Of a stretch of 50,645 nucleotides of DNA, positions 23,701 through 33,947 are shown one piece after another. Each line of letters starts with the position of its first letter. Position 1 is the stretch's first letter. The notes below the pieces were generated by a model, which saw only the letters and a program-made list of their open reading frames with translations, searched no databases and was not told where the DNA came from. Source of the stretch: Gracilaria domingensis (Eukaryota; Rhodophyta; Florideophyceae; Gracilariales; Gracilariaceae); the NCBI GenBank assembly GCA_022539475.1, contig VCMS01000464.1, positions 1-50,645 of the forward strand, given 5' to 3'. Both the position numbers and the translations under genes were made by a program.

Positions 23701-25580
23701 TAGGCACACCATTAATTTGGAGCGTAGATGACCTCGTACAGAAAAGGTCAGATTGGCTTGTTCAGCCGCACCGCTCTTCTGGTGTAATGGGGACGAATGT
23801 ACCGGAGTTCCGGTCTTCACCTGTCTGCGACGAGCAAATCATCACAGATGTCGGTCCGACACGAATGTCGTAGTCTTCACCTCCTCCAATGAAGGAACAG
23901 GGGAATCTCATTCTCGTCATCGACGGGTAAATGCTTCACCTTCAGTTCCTAGATCGTAAAGTAGACAAGTCCGGTGCGCGTTTAACAACTCCTTCTTACT
24001 AGTGACCTCTGGTAGTCAAACTCGGGCAAGCCGAAGACGCAACGCTATTAAGCGTCCGGACAGCTCCGTGACTGACATTAACCAACGCAAGGCGCGAATG
24101 GAATCCGTATTGACGGTTAAATGCAACACCGCAAAGAAGTATGGTCGTAGAGCTCTGCATGCCCATACATGGCGAGCACTCTTCTCGGAGTACGAGTAAT
24201 TGCGCTCGTGCACGTTGATGTACGAGACAATAGCAAATTTTTGCGTTCCCCTCTTCGGGTGTAGCTGAAAGAGAGCCGCAGCCATTTGGTAATCGCTCCG
24301 ATCGTATCCACGTGTACGGCAACCGTTCCTTCAGCACGCTAACACGGGGCCGGGTAACAGCCTCTTTAAGTAGAGTTGAAAGCCTCCACTGCGTGTGGGG
24401 TAAGTGGTCCCGAATTTGGCGGTTTCACTTGCTTCAGATTGTGTTGAGCGGTGCCGCGATCTCGCGAAAGCGAGAATGAACCGTCTATAAACGTTGGCAT
24501 AGCCCAAAAGGAGCGTAGCTCGTGTCTGTGTAGTGGTGACTTCGCCTCTTGAGGGAACTTATCACGCGATCTTGCCCTCGAGTCAGTCAACCGTCTCGGG
24601 AGTATGAATGGCCAGATGACGTTCATGAGTCAGTGGAAATACTCACACTTCCTCAATTTTGAGAAGTAATAGCCAGCATCCAAGCAAAGCGGTCATTATC
24701 TTCCGGAACATGTCGAGGTGATCAGTCACCAAATGTATCGGAAGAAACACGATGATGTCATCGAGGGTCATAGGCACAAGCAAGCTGACCGCCATTGTTG
24801 AAGCGAGCTAACAAAATGTCCAGAGCACGCTGAACGTGATAGCGGGCGTTTCGGTAACCCATACGGCAATACGCTTAAAGCTGTGTTTATATGTCCTGAA
24901 TGACAGGTAACGCGTCTTTGCACGGTCTTCCGGTCTAACTGTACACTTGCCAGTAACCCCAGTTTGCAATCCAAAGTGGAGAAAACAGTAGCATCGCCAA
25001 AGCGAGTCGAATATACTCGTCGATACGAGGTATGGGTATCACGTCTTTGAGCGGTGAAATCGTTCAAGCGACGATGTCGATACAGTAGAAGCGCCGAAGG
25101 CCCGTCGGTTCGGAGCCAGTATCAACTGGATGCCAGCGGCGACTGAGCGGGGTCTATCACCGCCAGGCGGAGGCATTTTGTGATCTGAAAACATCTTCGT
25201 CTTCCCGTGCTTCGGGCCTGCCTGGTAAGGGTGCTGAGGCAATCGCCTTTGTCTCCGGCAAGGAGGTCGAATCCGTGTTTCCGGTAGTTGAAACTCTCGA
25301 GGGAACCCATCGACATTGGTGTAAACTCTCGCAACTGTTGCGGCAAGCTTCTCAGGTGTCGCAAACCGGTACATGACCCGAGATTCAATCTTCTAACTCT
25401 GTAGATAGGGTCATCTTGTCATAGACTCGAGTAGTGACGGTCCTAGCTGTCGGCGAGTCATTTCGTTAGCTGTGTGTCGACCGTTTGGGACGGGTCCGAC
25501 GCAGAACGGAGCGCGCGACGTTCTCCCTCCCCTCCTTAGGGTGAAATAGCACCCCAGTGCGTTCTTCAGCGAAGCCAGAG
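20784..25580 (-). pseudogene. Element 2 pol, frame-broken throughout
   Basis: Alignment by eye with the intact pol of element 3 places chromodomain near 20.8-21.0 kb, a long linker to about 22.6 kb, integrase near 22.6-23.8 kb (pieces RTVPLKRLQHAV and RILDV), RNase H near 24.0-24.4 kb (DSIRALRWLMSV) and RT near 24.7-25.4 kb (FGDATVFSTLD). No frame stays open longer than about 100 codons of the right protein. Most differences from element 3 are single extra bases rather than substitutions. Confidence 0.8.
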
Positions 25581-25839
25581 CAGCTCGCGGCGATCACCTT
25601 GTGTTAGGGATAAAGGACGCGTAGGTGCGCTAACGACGAGTACCGACGTACTTGGTTGCTTCAACCGATGACTGGTGGCTGTGTCTGCTCAAAGTTGGCC
25701 ACATAACCCTGGCGGCAAAGGGTGTTCGGCTGTTGATTTGAAGAGGAGCTCGCCTGGCCGGAACGCGAGCCTGATACTTCCTCGTATAACGAGTTCATGG
25801 TTGAATCGAACCCGCGAAACTCACGCGTGCGGCAGTTCA

Positions 25840-28370
25840 AAATCAGACCAGACCTGGAGTCTGGCGGAATGAGATAGTGGCACGCGCTACGCGAGCTTTC
25901 GGCGACTCCTTCGGAGTGAGGAGATCACTGTAGGATGCAGAGGCAGGGTAGTGTACAGCTTCAGTGAGCGCTCGGCGTAATGAGCGACGAACATTATCGT
26001 CACGCGAACCATCTTCCATTTCCAACTCAAGCCGCAGCGCATGGCGTTCCGTAGCGCTTCGACATATGTGTACGCGAGAAGATTCACAACCCTAGAACTG
26101 ACAGGGGCGAGCGAGCGTCTTGCGAGACGATGAATTTACTGCTCGATTGCAGTGTACCATCCTGGACAATCAGTGAAATACATTGCCAGGCCGTTTGTAA
26201 CGGTTATTGTTAGCACTCTGCCACGTCCATGACGGGTCCAGAGCGGACTGACAACCGAGTTCCGCGTAGTAATGACATCATCAATGATGTTGGTTCTTAG
26301 TCTACCTGTATTTCTTCATATGAGCACGCAGAGGATGACGCACGCATTACTGGGTGGATATTGGGGCGGCAAGGTCAGCAATTGAGTCTTGTAGTCTTCG
26401 CATGGCCGATTACGCATGCACCTCGATCCGAGGGATCAGGGTTGCTGTCGCTGAAACCGTATCCCGACGGGCGACGTAACACTATGAGTGGTGGTAGAGT
26501 CGCACGTCCAGGAGAGACGGTCTGGTTGTCCTAGAAAGGATTTGACGTGTGGAGCGAGGCGGTGACGCTCTCGGGCGCCGTAGACATCGACTCGGGCGCT
26601 CTCCTTGGAGATCTCTCCGTAACGTCAGTTTTAACTGAGTTCCATCCGTGTCTAACGGGGAACGCGTCCCTGTGCAGGCAGGCATTTCACAAGATTGGCG
26701 GTCGAACCAGCGACAGAACTATCCGCAAACACAGCGGTTGCCGCCTACGGTGTGAGCGGGAAACAGGTGACCTGCGGTGCGAAACCAGAGTGCAGGTAAC
26801 GCAGCCAATTAACTTGCAGGCGACACTCCTACGGGGTACTTCACGTCTGGTTCCGCACGCAAGAATATGCGGTTACACTGGCTACTGACGGCCTGTTCGG
26901 GCGGGGGTCNCACGCAGATATGCGGTTACCGGCACTACGCCGTTCGGCGGCGTCAGCGCCTTCAAAATTCTCCACAACGTGGGCATTTCCCTCATCGAGA
27001 GGTTGCAGTTCGGAGCTGCATGACCGTAGGTTTGTAAACAACGATGAAACAGATCAGGGGTGTCTTCCGGGATAACTCCGTTGGTCTTGGGAACTTCACC
27101 GTTACGCGGGTCTACCCAACCAGGTCGTTGTAACGACTCCCTGGAATAGGGTTACTTGAAGGACCGCGAACCGCGTGGACGGTCTGCGTAAAGCAGCGCA
27201 TCTCTCCGTCTTCGACGAGGCTCTGAAGTAGAAGGCAACTCCCTAGTCGGGAATAGATCCAGGTCCACCTTGCTTTGAGGTGTGTGCGAGATGTAAGTTA
27301 TCCACATCGTGGCAACAGAAAAGTCCTGCGTAGCAGTGAAGCTGATGGACGACCCCTCCTTCGAGGTTGCAACCTTTGGGTTGAACCCGGTATACCGATG
27401 CGTGCGGCAAGGCGTCTCCCTCCGCCGTCGCGTTACTGCACTAACTCCAGATAGGTAGTCGTTCTTCCGGTCTCCCGTCGCTGGGCAAACCAGGTGCGAA
27501 TAAGGCCGGATTCTAATTCCGCTTGATAAACAGGCGTACAGCGGCTCGTTGAGGAGTAACATTTGCCACAACGGTGGAATGCCTTATTCAGGGCGTACCG
27601 AAGTACTCGGTTTCCGGAACTCCTTTTCGGGCGTGTTTTCGTCTCCCGCAACGCGGTGATTGCTGCCTCGATAGATGGTATTTGTCGCATACGAGGCGCA
27701 ACAAATACTGCACGCTGTTCGGGCCAGCAGGTGACCCCCTCCTTCAGAGGCGCGAGCATGAAACCTCTTACAGCATTATGATGATCTTCAGCGAGTCCCC
27801 GATAGAAAATACGAATGGAACATAAAGCTTGCCCCTCACTCATGCCGAGGATGTCAGCTTCCGCCTACAAAGCGTGAAAGAAAAGTCAAGCACCAGATGG
27901 GATCCTTCCCCAACCCAGTGAACAACTGGTTGCGAAAGGTTAAGGACATGCGTTTTGATGCAGTCCTTCACCTTACCGCATGCCACGGGCGTCCTGGTTT
28001 CAGACTGACATCTTCCAAACGGTAAAATACCGCGTAAGATAAAACAACCTTTGAACAATTGGATTTCGTCGGCTCCAGTTCCCTCAAACCTGAGTGCTTT
28101 CGCCCCCGTTTCCGGGGTACCAACAACACCATAGTGTGGACGTAGAGAACTCGCGAACGCGTAGAACGAGCGCGACGTTCACCGTTCACTTTGACTAGCT
28201 GCATGATAAGGAAACCGCGAGCGGTTTGAAAATACCAGAAGAGCTGTTGGACGAATCCGATCATACTTCGTCGACATTCCTCTTCTTAGAGGACTCTTCC
28301 CGACTCCGGTCACGTGTACCACAAGACACTCCCGCAGAGGCGGCAGCAGGGCGTCATCCTTCACGGATGG
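25840..28370 (-). pseudogene. Element 2 protease and gag, broken
   Basis: Bases 25.8-26.5 kb align with the retropepsin region of element 3, and 26.5-27.2 kb with its gag part up to the window edge. Further upstream, a gag-like piece reads IFYRGLAEDHHNAVRGFML at 27433-27843, comparable to the helical gag region of element 1. One undetermined base (N) lies at 26910. Exact limits are uncertain. Confidence 0.55.
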
Positions 28371-29290
28371 TGCCTTTCTAACGTCTCAAGACGGCAAGGA
28401 TCCGAATGAACTTGTGTTAACTCCTCGGTGAAACTGAGATATCTTGAAGAACTCCAAGAGGCATTAAACATCCGTCCGCTAAAATAGTAGATTCCTCTGA
28501 TACACCTCCGTGAGGGCTGCGTCAACGCTTCAACTGAACCTGGGGTCAGTGTGTCCGACCCTCGGAAAACGAGTGCTTCATGAGAACTCCTTCGATTGAC
28601 AGCAGTCTTGAGCCTCAAGCACACGAAACTTGAGTCTCCCAACTCGTTTTACGAGCGCATCCTACGCCGCGCAACGGGTAATAAGACCCTCCAAAGGAGC
28701 AGATGAGGGCCCAGCCCACTGGCGGCGTCAGACGACTTGTCAGGCTGTTTCCGGTTTCCGGGTTTCTTTCCATCACCCTGTAGGGTCAGGAAACAGACCG
28801 CCAGACGTGGGGGCAAGCCAGAGCCAACGGAGCGAGACTTCGTAGGGCTCGAGCGCTTGCCCGACACCATCGTCCACGACGAGATACAACCAGAAAACTG
28901 GGACCAGGAAAGCAAAACAACAAATTAACCTCGAATGAGTGTAGCGTCCTCACGCGAGTGACGATAACCGACAAATCGGACGAACCGACCGTACCAACGG
29001 GAACAGCCGTATACGGAATTAGGGCTGATTCGACCAGATTGCTGGGAACGGTAGACAACCCAAACGGGGTGACAACAACCGTACCGACGGGAATCACACA
29101 CTACGGAAATAGGTAGTGCCACCGGTAGTAAACCGTGTCCAAACAACAACCCCAAATGAAGAAAGCAGTACCAACACGACGTCTGTCGGCAGAGCCTTCC
29201 AGTAGAAACTGTGTAGTGTATCTCCACGACCAGATACGAACCGGCAACCGGAAATTGATCAGAAAACCAACTTGCTGGATCAACGCGACT
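28371..29290 (-). other. 5' leader of element 2
   Basis: About 0.9 kb lies between gag and the 5' LTR with no convincing coding frame. The 291-codon frame at 28925-29800 crosses into the LTR, is rich in Cys, Ser and Arg, and is not called. Confidence 0.4.
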
Positions 29291-29308
29291 TCTAAGTCGG
29301 GAGACCAA
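29291..29308 (-). other. Primer-binding-site candidate, element 2
   Basis: On the minus strand it reads TGGTCTCCCGACTTAGAA, two bases after the LTR. Its plus-strand core TTCTAAGTC...GACCA matches the site of element 1, which supports a shared tRNA primer. Confidence 0.55.
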
Positions 29309-29310
29309 TT

Positions 29311-30069
29311 GTTGTGCAAAACCCAGCGATGGGAAAGACACGCAAAGGCGGTTCAGACCCTCTCTCAAGAGGCGAGCACAGCAGTAGAGCGCTCCCACAG
29401 GTACGACACGGCAATGCCGGGTGTAAGACCGGGGTCGACCCTTCCCAAGTAATGGAGGGAGCGAAGCGGCGAAGAAGAAGCGTCCAGCGGTAGAGAACAC
29501 ACGACACAAGTCGGCAGTAGCGTCACGTGCGTAGCACGCGGTACCACGAGTGTGGCGATGACACGCGAGAGCGGTAATAGCCCGCGCGAGTGTGTCGAGC
29601 CACGAACGGTATGCACCGGTACACCAAGTAGTGCTACCTGTATAACAGGGACAGAATAAAGAAAACACACACAAAGTAAAACACGCGAAAGCGGTAGTGG
29701 TGTTAATGATGCCGCGAGGCGGATGATGAGCCCTGCACAAGGTGCCGACTCTCCGGAGGAGGATATCGGTCACCAAGGGTGAAACATCAGAGCCGAACAC
29801 TCGGTTGTTCGGTTTACTTCCCCGACATGGGTGCAGCTCAACCTACTAAGTAGTGTAGAGTGCCACTGTCAAGTGTGCAACCGGGCTAACTAAAATAAAA
29901 TAATAAATATCTAGAATATCCCAAAGTTGGCTGCCAACCGTCCATACACGTGTGTGGCCATCCAGCAATGATGTGCCAACCTCACCAGAGTCCTTGACCT
30001 CCACTGCACTGCAGGGGCAGTGATTTCACACCAAAAGCGAGCAAATACCGCATAAAGCGTGGCTCTACA
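29311..30069 (-). repeat. Right (5') LTR of element 2, 759 bp
   Basis: It begins TGTTGTGCAA and ends GGCTCTACA. I counted about a dozen differences from 41320-42082, most of them single-base indels, so the two LTRs are about 98% identical. Its right end interrupts the 3' part of a host gene. Confidence 0.9.
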
Positions 30070-30731
30070 GGCGGATGCTTGCTGGCGGCGGGCGTTGGTG
30101 TTGCGACGGGGGCGACGTTTGACGCAGACGGTTGATGTGGGTGTGGGGCGCGCGACGGTTGCAGTTGTTGAGCTTGTTGCGGTTGTTGAGTTTGCTGCTG
30201 CTGCTGCTGAAGATCTGGTGGGATGGGATACTGCGGCACGAAGTACGACGGGCGTTGTTGGGCGGTTTAGAGATGCAAATTGGCGGCGTCCAACGGTACG
30301 GGATACGACACGAGCTGCACAGGGAGATGCAAGGCACTAGAAGTAGGGAAGGACTGCACAGGCAAGGGCAGCACGGTCTGCACGGGCAACATAACCTGCG
30401 GCGGCGCCCTCACCTGCGCGACGTTGGCGCCGACAGGCAAGATACGTCTATGTTGCGTGTATCTAGTAGCACGATCCTGTCCGTTGTACCGCTCGCAATG
30501 CGGGTGTTTACGCAGATACTCGTCGAGGTTCTTCTGCAAGGGGGCGGCATTGCCGGCGATTTTACGGCCCTGAACGCGGTTCCAAATGGAGACGCGCTTG
30601 TGATCGGGGGAGGTATTCTTGGCGCGCTTGGCGACGCCGGACGGGGCGGCGCCTTCGCCGGACGAAGCTGGCGAGGGGGAGGCGGGGGGCGCCGCGGAAG
30701 GGGGGGCGGCGGGCGGCGGCGGCGCGGACAT
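30070..30731 (-). CDS. Unknown host protein with GNAAP-type motif, 3' end cut by LTR
   Basis: Starting at ATG 30731, a Pro/Ala/Ser-rich start ([13 protein letters not shown]) leads to a conserved-looking block: [19 protein letters not shown], then [21 protein letters not shown] have a vague memory of similar blocks in plant and algal nuclear proteins of unknown role but cannot name the family. The frame meets TAA at 30267-30269 and then goes on in the same frame as a Gln/Pro-rich stretch ([16 protein letters not shown]) up to the LTR at 30069. Either an intron spans the stop or it is a true nonsense change. Insertion of element 2 removed or displaced the rest of the 3' end. Confidence 0.5.
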
Positions 30732-30965
30732 GACGGACGTGGAAGCTGCGGAGGGGGCGGAGGCGGTGGGGAGGGGGGGGGACGAACGCGGAAAGCGCAC
30801 GGCGGACGCAATGGCAGCTGTAGTCGATGGCGGATGGCGCACACCAGCCGCGGCGCAGCTCGCAAAAAGCGCGCCGTTGCGCCGGCGAAAAAAAGCAAAA
30901 CTGCACGCCGGGACGGCGCGCTGGCGCGTGCGCGCATCATGCGGCGCGCACGCCCGCCACTCACA

Positions 30966-32135
30966 TCACCAACATCGCGCGCGCTGCGCGTCGTCGCGCC
31001 CGCGCGCGGGCGCCGCCGACCGCGCCGCCGCCTTCTCGCGCGGCGGCGGCGGCGGCGATGCGCGCGCGCTGGTGGCGAAGGTGAGGAAGCTGGTGTGCCC
31101 CTTCATGACGGAGAACGGGCGGCTGTGCAGCGGCACGGCCGCGCGCACCACGCGCCCGACGTGGCGCTGCTCGCCGAGCGCAGCCACGGCCACGCGCTCC
31201 GCGCCCGCGCTGCGGCGCCCGGCGCCGTCGGCGTCGGCGTCCGAGGCCGCGCGCTGCTCGGCGGCGCTGGGCGAGCCGTCGTCGCCGCGCCTTCTCTTGG
31301 CGACGCGCGACGCAATCGACGACGGGCGCGCGTGCGCGCGCGTCCTCTTCGCGCCGACGGGCGGCGACGCGGCGGCGAAGCCCGGCGCGCCGTCGGCGCG
31401 GCGCCTGGTCTCGAAGGTCTTCACCGGCGCGGTGAGCGTTCTGACGGCGTAGAAGCGCGCGCGGCGTAGCTGCTCGCACGTTCTTGCCACCTGCTCCACG
31501 CACGGCGAGAAGGCGCAGAGCACGCCGTTGTTCTTGAGCACGCGCTTGGCCTCCGCCACCAACGCATACGGGGCGGGCACATCCAGGAACACGGCGTCTG
31601 CGCTGGCGTCGTGCACGCCCACAAAGCCCTCCTTGACGGCGTCCACGCCGGCGGTGACGCTGACGATGTGCGCAATGCGCAGGCGCTCAAAGTGGCTGGC
31701 GGCGGCCTCGGCGCGGCCGCGATGAAACTCAAAGCTGAGCACGCGGCCGTGCGGCGCCACGGCGGTGGCAAACGCGGCGGCGGCCGAGCCGGAGCCCGTG
31801 CCGCACTCGACGACGACGCAGCCCGAGCGCAGGCGCAGGAACGCGGCGACGACGAACGCGTCGTGCGGGTACACGATCTGCGTGCGGTGCAGCATGGCGT
31901 ACGCCATCAGCGCCGCGTTGGGCTGCAGCGCGTGCACAAAGCCGGCGCAGCGGCGCGCGTCGCGCGAGACGGCGCGCCAGCGCGTGCCGAAGCCGGCGCG
32001 CAGCGCGTCGTCGTGGCGGAAGCGCCCGTAGCGGTTGTCTAGGTGCGCGCGCGCGCGCAGCGTGACGGCGCTGAGCGAGGTGTACTTCTCGTGCACCACC
32101 ACCCAGGCGCGTGTCGCTGATATCGACGCGCTCAT
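30966..32135 (-). CDS. tRNA (adenine-58-N1)-methyltransferase catalytic subunit, TRMT61A/Trm61 type
   Basis: This enzyme makes m1A at position 58 of tRNAs together with TRM6. The start chosen, ATG at 32135, gives 389 residues and fits the family N-terminus (VVVHEKYTSLSAVTL, LDNRYGRFRHDD). Next come HRTQIVYPHD, the SAM-binding motif I (VVVECGTGSGS), FEFHRGRAE, ADAVFLDVPAP and FSPCVEQVARTCEQL, all diagnostic of Trm61. The conserved end MKGHTSFLTFAT follows a Arg/Ser/Ala-rich insertion of about 90 residues, and a Pro/Ala/Arg-rich tail ends the protein. The frame is also open upstream to 32594, but that part belongs to the neighbouring zinc protein. Catalytic motifs look complete, so the gene is probably active. 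Base composition is very GC-rich. Confidence 0.9.
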   Translation of the reverse strand: MSASISATRAWVVVHEKYTSLSAVTLRARAHLDNRYGRFRHDDALRAGFGTRWRAVSRDARRCAGFVHALQPNAALMAYAMLHRTQIVYPHDAFVVAAFLRLRSGCVVVECGTGSGSAAAAFATAVAPHGRVLSFEFHRGRAEAAASHFERLRIAHIVSVTAGVDAVKEGFVGVHDASADAVFLDVPAPYALVAEAKRVLKNNGVLCAFSPCVEQVARTCEQLRRARFYAVRTLTAPVKTFETRRRADGAPGFAAASPPVGAKRTRAHARPSSIASRVAKRRRGDDGSPSAAEQRAASDADADGAGRRSAGAERVAVAALGEQRHVGRVVRAAVPLHSRPFSVMKGHTSFLTFATSARASPPPPPREKAAARSAAPARGRDDAQRARCW

Positions 32136-32447
32136 CCGCCGCCACTGTGAGCGCGCCGGCACACACGGCGCAGACGCTGCGCTCGCTCGCGCACGCGCTG
32201 CACAAGGTGTGGTACGCGCTAAGAACGCACTTGTGGTGGCAGCGATTACATCGCCTTGGTGCCGAAAGCGGCTTGTACTTGCGATACTTTTCCTCCACTC
32301 GATCTTGCTTGCGCACGCGTCGCAAAGACCATTAGTATCGACCGCGCGCTCAATCCTGGCCGACAGCGCGGACCGCCGGTTGTGCCGGAACGCAACCGCG
32401 TTCTGGTGCGCCAGCGCGCGGCTCCTCGCTCGGCCGGACGTGCTCAT
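32090..32447 (-). CDS. C9orf85-like small zinc protein (one frameshift)
   Basis: From ATG 32447 the protein reads MSTSGRARSRALAHQNAVAF, then NGLCDACASKIEWR. In the next frame KYRKYKPLSAPRRCNRC and YHTLCSACASERSVCAVC follow. This is the pattern of human C9orf85 and its eukaryotic relatives: HQN start, paired CxxC motifs and the YKPLS block; the function is unknown, and the Cys pairs probably bind zinc. The frame change sits in a run of four A near 32265; one more A would restore a single frame. The end is uncertain because the second frame runs open into the TRM61 gene, whose ATG (32135) lies inside it. Confidence 0.7.
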
Positions 32448-32612
32448 GGCGTCCGCGGCGAAGCCGCGCCCGTGCGCCCGCGCATGCGCACGCGTGTTGC
32501 CCCCAAAGCGGCTGCTCGCGCGCCACGTGTGCACACGTCGCCAACAATGCGGGCCGCCATGGCGCGTCAAACCTTCAAACCAAAACGCACCCAATAGCCC
32601 GCGCTCCGCCGC

Positions 32613-33680
32613 GTGCCGGGCCCCCCCGCGCCACCGTCAGCGACTCGCCACAATGACCGCCGCCTCGCCCTCACCGCCGCGCCGCCATCGCCCGCCGCGT
32701 CGTCGTCGTCCACCAGCACCAGCCCGCTGTACACCACTCCGCCGCACATCCCTCTGCGCCGCCGCGCACCCGACACCGTTCTGGATATGTCGTGGCCGCG
32801 CGTCCAGCAGCTCGACATCTAACTAGATACCGCCTACACGCCGTCGCGCCTGACCGCCTCTACCTTCTGTTCGCAATCGTCCATCTTTGACTCTGCGCAG
32901 CTCTCCGTGCATTCGAATGCATCACCGCCGCCATCGCCGCCGCCGCCCACCCCGTCACAGCCGCATTCTCAGTCGCAGCACTCTCACAACCACGCGACTC
33001 CAGGCCCGCAGCCACGCGCTTCCATTCTGTCGCGCGCGTAGTACACTTTCTACGCCGCCTTTCGTAGACCGCCTGCGCGCGCGTCGCAGCCGCTCCCCGC
33101 AGCCAAGATGGCTTCGTGACCATCTGCTTCCTCCACACGTCCGGTGTCACAACTGCTGGACGCGCAGCTCTCCGCGCTGCGAGGCGCCAAGGCCGGCTGT
33201 GTCGATCTGTCCGTGTTGGTTGCGCTCACGCAACGCACGCTACATTCTAACAATCAACACGCGCTTCCCGCGCTCAGGGCGCACAAGACGTTGCATGTGC
33301 GCCGCGCCATGCTGGGGTCCAAGGCGTCGAGTAATGCGCGCAACTCTGATATAGCTGATAAGGAGCGACTGCTGGTGCAAGCCAAGCTGTCGGGGGCCGA
33401 AGCGTCGGACTGTGTGGAGCGTCTCAAGCCGAAAGTGTGGACGAACGGTGCTACAAGCACAAAGAATTACAAATCTAAGCCCACACTCGTGCCTTTGCAA
33501 ACTGTACCGACCGCTGCGATGGAAGTTCGCAACCATGAGCTACTTCTGATGTGCACTTTTGTGATCTCCATCAGTACCCAACTGATTCAGATACTGTCTC
33601 TAACTCATACTCCTACAGCACACTCGCACATACCGTCATCGGCGGCTGCGTACGTGCATCGAATTGGAAGGACGATATGA
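32613..33680 (+). CDS. Hypothetical GC-rich gene, frame interrupted by three stops
   Basis: I do not recognise the protein. One plus-strand frame reads protein-like over about 1 kb: DTVLDMSWPRVQQLDI, then after TAA at 32820 LDTAYTPSRLTASTF and a Ser/Pro/His-rich stretch, then after two more stops near 33039 and 33117 QLLDAQLSALRGAKAG and KERLLVQAKLSGAE. All segments share the same frame, which suggests either introns whose length is a multiple of three or nonsense mutations. It is divergent to the C9orf85/TRM61 pair. GC-rich DNA opens frames by chance, so confidence is limited. Confidence 0.35.
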
Positions 33681-33947
33681 AACAGGGAATGAGAAGAAGC
33701 AGGTGCCTGGCGGATAAGGCTGGCACTCGCGCTCGGTGCCGCCCCAGGAAGTGTTGAGATAGCACTTGCAGATGGTATCCTCTAAGAACGGGAGGACGTT
33801 GGGCGAACAGGTCCCTCACTTTTCGTCTTTGGCGTTTGGCATGAAGGCAAATAGAAGAGCGAAATGGGGGGGGGAGAGGCTACACGCGCTCGACTTACAT
33901 TAGTTGAGAGTGAACGTCTCCTTCATCGCGCAACGAAAACGGTTTTT
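33681..33947. other. Short intergenic gap
   Basis: I see nothing beyond a G run near 33866. It marks the step from the GC-rich island to the AT-richer block. Confidence 0.4.

Larger units (their letters stand above)
17101..30069 (-). mobile_element. Element 2: Ty3/gypsy chromovirus, indel-rich, mismatched LTRs
   Basis: It has the same organisation as element 1: minus-strand gag-pol, with a plus-strand antisense region between pol and the left LTR. From about 20.4 kb onward its sequence aligns with element 3 base by base apart from very many single-base indels. Its two LTRs differ: the left (870 bp) is a divergent subfamily, while the right (759 bp) is about 98% identical to that of element 3. 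Flanks also disagree, with element 1 LTR on the left and a host gene on the right. It may be a recombinant or an assembly chimera. Confidence 0.75.

Noticed and set aside
29101..29319. A tRNA-like fold around the element 2 primer site
   Set aside because: Only a partial anticodon-like stem forms. Acceptor and T arms are missing, so it is kept only as a primer-site observation.
28925..29800. 291-codon minus-strand frame crossing the element 2 LTR
   Set aside because: Cys/Ser/Arg-rich with no motif. The LTR part is open in the other LTR too, but the leader part has no support.
30132..31469. 445-codon plus-strand frame rich in Arg, Gly and Ala
   Set aside because: It is antisense to the TRM61 and GNAAP genes in very GC-rich DNA, where stops are rare. 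Its composition is that of a shadow.
32136..32594. Reading the TRM61 frame upstream to 32594 as one 542-residue protein
   Set aside because: That upstream part matches the N-terminus of the C9orf85-like protein, and the frame opens with TTG. The family start fits ATG 32135.
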